Shown here: positions 15,342-20,187 of the stretch, piece after piece | Position numbering within the stretch: the first letter of the stretch is position 1 | How the letters are laid out: each line of letters begins with the position of its first letter | Origin: an uncultured Hyphomonadaceae bacterium | GTDB taxonomy: Bacteria > Pseudomonadota > Alphaproteobacteria > Caulobacterales > Hyphomonadaceae | Assembly (NCBI GenBank): GCA_938049795.1 | Contig: CALLCD010000256.1 | Span: forward strand, 1 to 20,187 | Direction: 5' to 3' | Length of the DNA stretch: 20,187 nt | Translations under genes and position numbers: made by a program | Notes under the pieces: model-generated | Database searches by the model: none | Seen by the model: only the letters and a program-made list of their open reading frames with translations | What the model was told of the DNA's origin: nothing

Positions 15342-16552
15342 CGGCTTGAGAGCTGCGCCCGCGCGGCCTGCAATAAGACATCATCCCCGTCGCCAAAATC
15401 CGCGCTCTGACGCGGGCTCGGCTCCCAATCCTGACGCGGTGTCCCGTCAGTATGGCTCAAACCATAAGCGGGATACCGCAGCCGCAAACCGCTCAGCTTC
15501 AGCTCCAAGTCCTCGATACCGCCCGCAAGCCCGGCCATCTTGTCGCCCATAATCAAGGCACGATCCATGCCGTCAAAGCCCACGGCCAGCCCCTCGCCCA
15601 TGCTGCCCGTCCAACGCCCAACGAGCACAATCAGCGGCTTGTCATAATTATGATGGCTGACCGGATCGACGTGGCGCAGATACGGCTTCTGGTGCACTGG
15701 CACGACCAGCTGATAGCCCTGCCGCTCCTGAATAAAATGCCCGAGAATCGGTTCGGCCACATCGGTATTCCCGCCGCCGGGCGTGTCCCGCAAATCGAGA
15801 ATCAGCGCCTCCGTCTCCGCCAGCGCCGCCATCGTCCCGTCAAAAGCCTCCACCGTTTCGCTGTCGCCCAGACTGTCATGCAGCCGGACATAGCCGATGT
15901 TCCCGCGCAAAATCCGGTAGCGCAGCGACGCCCCTTGCGAGGCCGGTTCCGGATCGCCAAGCCCGAAAGACAGCACCTGTCCGCCCCGCGCAATCTCGAT
16001 CTCCCTCGGCGCGCCGCGATCCCCCGCCAGCGCCGCGTTCAGCGCCCATGATTTGCGCGCATCCGGCAAATGCGCCTGGCCCGTATGCACCCGTGTCATC
16101 AGCAAAGCGTCCGGCTCCAGACCATTAAACCGGACCAGCCGGTCGCCTAGTTCCAGCCCGCCCACCGCCGCGCCGCTGAGCGGTCTCAAAGCGGTCAGCA
16201 CATAGCCGTCCGCCTCCGCCTCAAACCACATATCCGCGCCCGAGGGCACCAATCGCGGCGAGGTCGCAGAATTGCTGCTCAGCGAGACATGCGGATCATA
16301 AAGATCATCGGTCAGCTGTTCCAAAACAGCCAGAACCTCGCCCGGCGCAGCGTTCAGCTTCATCGCCGCCAGCGCCCCCGCGCACGCCTCATCCCACGCC
16401 GTCGCCCGGTCCCCGAAATAGGCATGCCGCTCCGGCATCGCCTCACAAACCGCCCGCACATCAGGCCGATAGTCGGCATCCTCCGGCAGACTACATCCCG
16501 CAACCACCAGCAACCCCGCCCAAGCCCCCACGGCAAATATCCGTAACCCCAT
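15338..16552 (-). CDS. S41-family peptidase-like lipoprotein
   Basis: This 404-residue exported lipoprotein has a signal sequence ending in a lipobox (VVAGC, Cys20). A PDZ-like stretch lies at about 105-195 (LRPLSGAAVGGLELGDRLVRFNG). An S41 protease fold follows, with the strand IGYVRLHDSL (219-228), LILDLRDTPGGG (250-261) and the nucleophile region WTGSMGEGLA (314-323, Ser317). The tail EPSPRQSADFGDGDDVLLQA also matches the family end. S41 enzymes cleave carboxyl-terminal tails of envelope proteins; tricorn-like and retinoid-binding members vary in activity. The conserved catalytic lysine is not certain: Lys338 in GDKMAG is a candidate. The gene converges with the barrel-protein gene and overlaps it by four bases. 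Confidence 0.9.
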   Translation of the reverse strand: MGLRIFAVGAWAGLLVVAGCSLPEDADYRPDVRAVCEAMPERHAYFGDRATAWDEACAGALAAMKLNAAPGEVLAVLEQLTDDLYDPHVSLSSNSATSPRLVPSGADMWFEAEADGYVLTALRPLSGAAVGGLELGDRLVRFNGLEPDALLMTRVHTGQAHLPDARKSWALNAALAGDRGAPREIEIARGGQVLSFGLGDPEPASQGASLRYRILRGNIGYVRLHDSLGDSETVEAFDGTMAALAETEALILDLRDTPGGGNTDVAEPILGHFIQERQGYQLVVPVHQKPYLRHVDPVSHHNYDKPLIVLVGRWTGSMGEGLAVGFDGMDRALIMGDKMAGLAGGIEDLELKLSGLRLRYPAYGLSHTDGTPRQDWEPSPRQSADFGDGDDVLLQAARAQLSSR

Positions 16553-16743
16553 GAATCACATTCCCTATAAGATCTCGCCTCCCCCTAAGCCCAAAACCCT
16601 ACGAAAGTCCTATGAAACCTGTAGAAAACTGAAGCCAACCCACCCCACATTGCAAATCCGCAAAATTGAGCAGAGCGACTGACCACAACCGCCAAGCCCT
16701 CACCCCCTAGACTTCCCCGCCTGTGTGCCCCATATGTTCACGT
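16553..16743. other. Divergent intergenic region upstream of uvrB
   Basis: The region is 191 bases and is pyrimidine-rich on the plus strand towards uvrB. I see no LexA-type GTTC-N7-GTTC or GAAC-N7-GAAC box, so SOS control of uvrB is not supported here. A GAATC (GANTC, CcrM methylation type) lies directly before the lipoprotein start at 16553-16557. No ribosome-binding site is apparent before the uvrB start. Confidence 0.5.
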
Positions 16744-18915
16744 ATGCCAAAGTCCGTTTCCGAAGCTCCCGCCAAGTTCGATATGTCCGGTGCCGCGCAG
16801 GATGCTGCCGGAGCCTTGCCGTCGGCCAACTGGACGCCCCACCGGCCCGACCGCAACTGGGTTGGCCTCGACGCCAGCGCGCCGTTTAAAGTCGCGTCTG
16901 ACTACGAGCCCTCCGGCGATCAGGTCACCGCGATCCCCGAGCTCGTCGAAGGCATTCAGGCCGGCGAGCGCGACCAGGTTCTGCTCGGCGCAACGGGTAC
17001 GGGCAAGACCTTCACCATGGCGAAAATCATCGAAGCAGCCCAGCGCCCCGCCCTGATCCTCGCCCACAACAAGACGCTCGCCGCCCAGCTTTATGGCGAG
17101 TTCAAATCTTTTTTCCCCAATAATGCGGTCGAATATTTCGTCTCCTATTACGATTACTACCAGCCCGAAGCCTATGTTCCGCGTGCAGATCTCTTCATCG
17201 AGAAAGAGAGCACAATCAACGAAGCCATCGACCGGATGCGCCACTCGGCCACCCGCGCCATTCTCGAGCGTGAGGATGTCATCATCGTTGCGTCGGTGTC
17301 CTGCATTTACGGCATCGGCTCGGTCGAGACTTACACTGCGATGACGCTCAAACTCGAAACCGGCCAGCAGATCGATCCGCGCGAGGTCGCCGCCAAACTC
17401 GTTGCCCTGCAATACACCCGCAATGATGTCGCCTTTGGCCGCGGCACGTTCCGCATGCAGGGCGATGTCATCGACATTTTCCCCGCCCACTATGAAGACC
17501 GCGCCTGGCGGCTTTCCTTCTTTGGTGACGACCTCGAAAGCATTGTCGAATTTGATCCGCTCACGGGCAAAAAGTCCGGCCCGCTGCCCGCCATCAAAGT
17601 CTACGCCAATTCCCACTATGTCACCCCGCGCCCGACGCTCAATCAGGCCATATCCTCAATCAAGAAAGAGCTCACCGAGACGGTCAAACATTTCGAGGCG
17701 AACAATAAACTGCTCGAAGCCCAGCGCATCCAGCAGCGCTGCACCTTCGACATCGAGATGATGACCGCGACCGGCGCCTGCAATGGCATCGAGAATTATT
17801 CGCGCTATCTGACCGGCCGCAAGCCCGGCGAGCCGCCGCCCACCCTGTTCGAGTATCTGCCCGAAAACGCGCTCCTGTTCGTAGACGAGAGTCACCAAAC
17901 CGTGCCCCAGCTTGGCGCCATGTACAAAGGCGACTTCAGCCGCAAGCACACCCTGTCCGAATACGGGTTCCGCCTGCCGAGCTGTAAGGACAACCGCCCG
18001 CTCAAATTCGAGGAATGGCGCGCCATGCGGCCCCAGACCGTCCACGTCTCGGCCACGCCCGGCAAGTGGGAGCTCGAGCAGACCGGCGGCGTGTTCACCG
18101 AACAGGTCATCCGCCCGACCGGCCTCATCGACCCGCCCGTGGAGGTCCGCCCTGTCGCGGCCGATGGGGCAAATCAGGTCGATGATGTCATCGCAGAGGT
18201 CAAAGCCGTCGCCGCCAAGGGGATGCGGTCGCTTGTCACCACACTGACGAAAAAAATGTCCGAAGACCTCACCGAATATATGAACGAGCAGGGCGTCCGC
18301 GTGCGCTATATGCATTCGGACATCGACACGGTGGAGCGGATCGAGATCATCCGCGATTTGCGGCTTGGCGTGTTCGATGTTCTGGTCGGCATCAACCTCT
18401 TGCGCGAGGGGCTCGATATTCCCGAATGCGGCTTTGTCGGCATTCTCGATGCAGACAAGGAAGGTTTTCTGCGTTCGGAAACGGCGCTTGTGCAGACGAT
18501 TGGCCGCGCGGCGCGAAACTCCGAAGCGCGCGTTATTCTTTATGCGGACCGTATCACCGGCTCGATGGAACGCGCCATGGAAGAGACATCGAGACGCCGC
18601 GAAAAGCAGATCGCCCATAATGAAGAACACGGCATCACGCCCAAAACCATTGTCCGCGAAGTGGCCGACATCCTCTCCGATCTCGGCGAACGCCCGGGCA
18701 CAGCCGCCAAATCCAAACGCACCCGCCGCGGCGACAAGAAACGCGTGGCCGAAGACCAGGCCGCTTTCGCTGGCGAGACCGGCCACAATCTCAAAACCGT
18801 CATCGCCGACATGGAAAAAGCCATGCGCGAAGCCGCCGCCGACCTCGAATTCGAAGAAGCCGCCCGCCTCCGCGACGAGCTCAAACGCCTCCGCGAGCAA
18901 GAGCTGGGACTGTGA
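16744..18915 (+). CDS. uvrB: Excinuclease ABC subunit UvrB
   Basis: UvrB is the damage-verifying helicase-like subunit of nucleotide excision repair. It is loaded by UvrA and recruits UvrC. The 723-residue protein has Walker A GATGTGKT (83-90), the beta-hairpin block VSYYDYYQPEAYVPRADLFI (134-153), VDESH, the helicase motif QTIGRAARNS and a carboxyl UVR domain for UvrC binding (about 688-720, LEFEEAARLRDELKRLRE). About 45 residues precede the usual beginning (PFKVASDYEPSGDQ). Alphaproteobacterial UvrB proteins often carry such an extension, but this part is low in complexity. The start could be the GTG at 16723, ATG at 16744 or ATG at 16783. None has a clear ribosome-binding site, so a leaderless message is possible. 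The stop overlaps the next gene as GTGA. Confidence 0.97.
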   Translation: MPKSVSEAPAKFDMSGAAQDAAGALPSANWTPHRPDRNWVGLDASAPFKVASDYEPSGDQVTAIPELVEGIQAGERDQVLLGATGTGKTFTMAKIIEAAQRPALILAHNKTLAAQLYGEFKSFFPNNAVEYFVSYYDYYQPEAYVPRADLFIEKESTINEAIDRMRHSATRAILEREDVIIVASVSCIYGIGSVETYTAMTLKLETGQQIDPREVAAKLVALQYTRNDVAFGRGTFRMQGDVIDIFPAHYEDRAWRLSFFGDDLESIVEFDPLTGKKSGPLPAIKVYANSHYVTPRPTLNQAISSIKKELTETVKHFEANNKLLEAQRIQQRCTFDIEMMTATGACNGIENYSRYLTGRKPGEPPPTLFEYLPENALLFVDESHQTVPQLGAMYKGDFSRKHTLSEYGFRLPSCKDNRPLKFEEWRAMRPQTVHVSATPGKWELEQTGGVFTEQVIRPTGLIDPPVEVRPVAADGANQVDDVIAEVKAVAAKGMRSLVTTLTKKMSEDLTEYMNEQGVRVRYMHSDIDTVERIEIIRDLRLGVFDVLVGINLLREGLDIPECGFVGILDADKEGFLRSETALVQTIGRAARNSEARVILYADRITGSMERAMEETSRRREKQIAHNEEHGITPKTIVREVADILSDLGERPGTAAKSKRTRRGDKKRVAEDQAAFAGETGHNLKTVIADMEKAMREAAADLEFEEAARLRDELKRLREQELGL

Positions 18916-19484
18916 CGCAACGAGAGAAAAAGCAAAAACGCCTGATCATTCTCGGCCTGGGGCTCACCTTCACCCTCCTCGTCCTCGGCGGCGCATGGCT
19001 CTGGATGGACCGCGAGAACATGGCTTGGCGCGCGGACGACGCAAAATTTGCCAAATATCGCGAGCTCTACGCCACATGGGACAAGACCTGCCCGGACGGC
19101 CTCGACACAAATCCCAACTTGCGCGCCGGCCTCGCCCTCGCCCAACCCGACGCCCTGCTCTGCCGGTTCGAGCAAGTCTCAGGCGCCGAAGACTGGCCAG
19201 ACGGCGCGCTCGAACATCGCATCGCCATCGCCAGCCTTGCGGCCAAGCTCTATGTGGCAACCCATGACGATAAATGGCTCACCCACCGCCCCTGCACAGA
19301 CCCGTTACCGTTCGACCGGACCCGAGACTATGCCTCGGATGTGAACGAGGACTTGTTTCCAGCATTTAATCGTCAGGGACAACTCCAGCAACTGCCCTAT
19401 ATCTTCGTGAGCATCCCTCACGAATTTTTTGACTGCAACATTACGGACGAATACATTCGAAATAGGGATTATGTATACCAATAG
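18912..19484 (+). CDS. Hypothetical membrane-anchored protein coupled to uvrB
   Basis: This 190-residue protein of unknown function starts with GTG inside the uvrB stop (GTGA), so translation is probably coupled. A basic tip (MTQREKKQKR) is followed by one membrane span at about 11-32 (LIILGLGLTFTLLVLGGAWL). The rest, about 155 residues, should be periplasmic. It contains four cysteines (in DKTCPD, LLCRFE, HRPCTD and FFDCNI) that could form two disulfides, and a YATWDK motif near residue 53. No enzyme motif is seen. The last third uses more A/T-ending codons than uvrB. No relation to repair is evident apart from position. Confidence 0.85.
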   Translation: MTQREKKQKRLIILGLGLTFTLLVLGGAWLWMDRENMAWRADDAKFAKYRELYATWDKTCPDGLDTNPNLRAGLALAQPDALLCRFEQVSGAEDWPDGALEHRIAIASLAAKLYVATHDDKWLTHRPCTDPLPFDRTRDYASDVNEDLFPAFNRQGQLQQLPYIFVSIPHEFFDCNITDEYIRNRDYVYQ

Positions 19485-19495
19485 AGCAATGACGT

Positions 19496-19930
19496 TCAGG
19501 AACAGGCATGCTGGCGCTTCTGATCGGAAAACTGCTGCAATACGCGTTCCTTCTGCTGGATATCCCGTTCATTCGCCGCAATGCGATTGTCCATATTCCT
19601 CAGCTGCTCTTCGGCCACCGCGAGGCTCCGCTCCAGAACCTGCAAATCCCGCCGCAAATTCGTCAACCGCGAAAGGCAATCAGCCACGCGTAAGCCATTA
19701 ACTGCGTCTGAGCCGGTCGAGCGGCGTCCAGACCGCAGACCGATACTGCAACTCAAAACTTCGGCGCGGGTCTGAATTATATTCCGTTCAATCTCATCGC
19801 GCGTATGCTGCATGTTCAAACGTCTATCTGCCAAAATGCGCCGATTTTCGACCGCTTGATTTAGCTCCTGCGCAACCCTGAACGATCCATTTCGTATCCG
19901 CGAACATACATTCGCATTCTCTTGAGCCAT
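19496..19930 (-). CDS. Hypothetical small coiled-coil protein
   Basis: This 144-residue, highly charged helical protein has two predicted coiled-coil stretches: residues about 15-55 (VAQELNQAVENRRILADRRL) and about 85-140 (LRRDLQVLERSLAVAEEQLR). Between them is a loop rich in Ser, Gly and Arg. It has four cysteines and no signal peptide or membrane span. The ATG at 19930 is chosen because GGAG lies seven bases upstream. The ATG at 19942 has no ribosome-binding site. The gene converges on the previous one with an 11-base gap. Its codons (ATA, AGA, CTA, GTA, TTG) are rarer in the neighbours, which hints at a different history. No family is recognised. Confidence 0.6.
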   Translation of the reverse strand: MAQENANVCSRIRNGSFRVAQELNQAVENRRILADRRLNMQHTRDEIERNIIQTRAEVLSCSIGLRSGRRSTGSDAVNGLRVADCLSRLTNLRRDLQVLERSLAVAEEQLRNMDNRIAANERDIQQKERVLQQFSDQKRQHACS

Positions 19931-19972
19931 CTCAATCTCCATTGTTGATGTCCACGTACCTTACGCAGCACA

Positions 19973-19985
19973 CCAACCTAGTTGG
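19973..19985. repeat. Short inverted repeat CCAAC-CTA-GTTGG
   Basis: A perfect 5-base dyad with a 3-base centre lies in the 118-base divergent region between the coiled-coil gene and the lipoprotein gene. It may be an operator, but its shortness makes chance possible. Confidence 0.3.
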
Positions 19986-20048
19986 ATAACCACCTCTTCC
20001 CCCGCTCCCCCATCCCCGCTAAGCTCACACCCAGAAGGGGAAAACACA

Positions 20049-20187
20049 ATGGACATAAGCAAACGCGCGCTGTGTATTCTCCTGTGCCTTGCCGCCTGCT
20101 CGCCCGTAGGGGACGATCCTGAAACCTTCGGCGAGGTTGCCCCGCGCTTCACCCGCGCATTGCAAGCCTACAAGACTTGGGACAAAT
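20049..20187 (+). CDS. Lipoprotein, amino-terminal part (cut by window)
   Basis: An ATG with AAGGGG about nine bases upstream opens a frame that runs to the right edge, with 46 residues visible. It begins with a lipoprotein signal sequence: a lysine-arginine tip, the hydrophobic ALCILLCLAA and a lipobox whose cysteine is residue 17 (LAAC). The mature part starts SPVGDDPETFGEVAP and then becomes helical (RFTRALQAYKTWDK). The YKTWDK ending recalls YATWDK in the uvrB-coupled membrane protein, where it also lies soon after the anchor. Function is unknown. Confidence 0.8.
   Translation, partial: MDISKRALCILLCLAACSPVGDDPETFGEVAPRFTRALQAYKTWDK

Noticed and set aside
16553..16557. GANTC methylation-type sites next to start codons (also 2980-2984)
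   Set aside because: GANTC also occurs inside several coding regions here, and two sites near start codons are not enough to claim CcrM/GcrA control.
17656..18900. A 414-codon minus-strand frame opposite uvrB
   Set aside because: It mirrors UvrB codons, is Phe/Gly/Ala/Asp-rich and has no signal of its own. UvrB is certain.
19508..19693. A 61-codon plus-strand frame opposite the small coiled-coil gene
   Set aside because: It has no ribosome-binding site and is shorter. The minus frame has GGAG-ATG spacing and coherent heptads.
1..20187. A defence island, prophage, CRISPR array, insertion sequence or biosynthetic cluster
   Set aside because: RecQ, HDAC-like and acyltransferase genes could hint at such systems, but no nuclease, toxin, integrase, transposase, spacer-repeat array or synthase accompanies them. 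The content is housekeeping and envelope-related.

Overview
The window looks like ordinary chromosome from a GC-rich alphaproteobacterium. The best clues to the organism are a PodJ-like polar organelle factor and, just upstream of it, a perfect TTAA-N7-TTAA CtrA box. Together they point to a dimorphic or stalked member of the Caulobacterales (Hyphomonadaceae or Maricaulaceae type). This assignment is an inference from gene content; no rRNA or other strong taxonomic marker is present. I see no tRNA, rRNA, insertion sequence, prophage or CRISPR array.

Left part (1-3818): a minus-strand group runs MerR-family regulator, a 596-residue acyl-CoA dehydrogenase of the DmdC/AcdA type, and a second acyl-CoA dehydrogenase cut by the window edge. 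It reads as a fatty-acid or branched-chain acyl-CoA degradation unit. The regulator gene is preceded by an imperfect palindrome, TTTACGT-GA-ACGTCAA, that resembles LiuR-type operators. The same divergent intergenic region carries the CtrA box and ribosome-binding site of the podJ-like gene.

Centre-left (3819-9728): the podJ-like gene encodes a long cytoplasmic coiled coil, one membrane span, Sel1 repeats and a peptidoglycan-binding domain. Next is a tight plus-strand trio: a polytopic membrane protein faintly like TspO/MBR, an MscS-family mechanosensitive channel, and a two-span membrane protein of DUF6460 type. A 167-base convergent gap rich in inverted repeats closes this section.

Centre-right (9729-16552): a minus-strand unit runs HDAC-family deacylase, OafA-type acyltransferase with SGNH domain, and RecQ. 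The first two genes overlap as ATGA. Divergent from the HDAC gene is a secreted, probably outer-membrane beta-barrel protein. It converges with an S41-protease-like lipoprotein so closely that both stop codons lie within one CTAG.

Right end (16553-20187): uvrB overlaps (GTGA) a small membrane-anchored protein of unknown function. Then come a convergent coiled-coil protein in a stretch with less GC-biased codon use and the start of a lipoprotein gene. The most distinctive points are the CtrA box at podJ, the LiuR-like operator at the MerR gene, and the little-described proteins after uvrB. I found no convincing new defence or mobile system.
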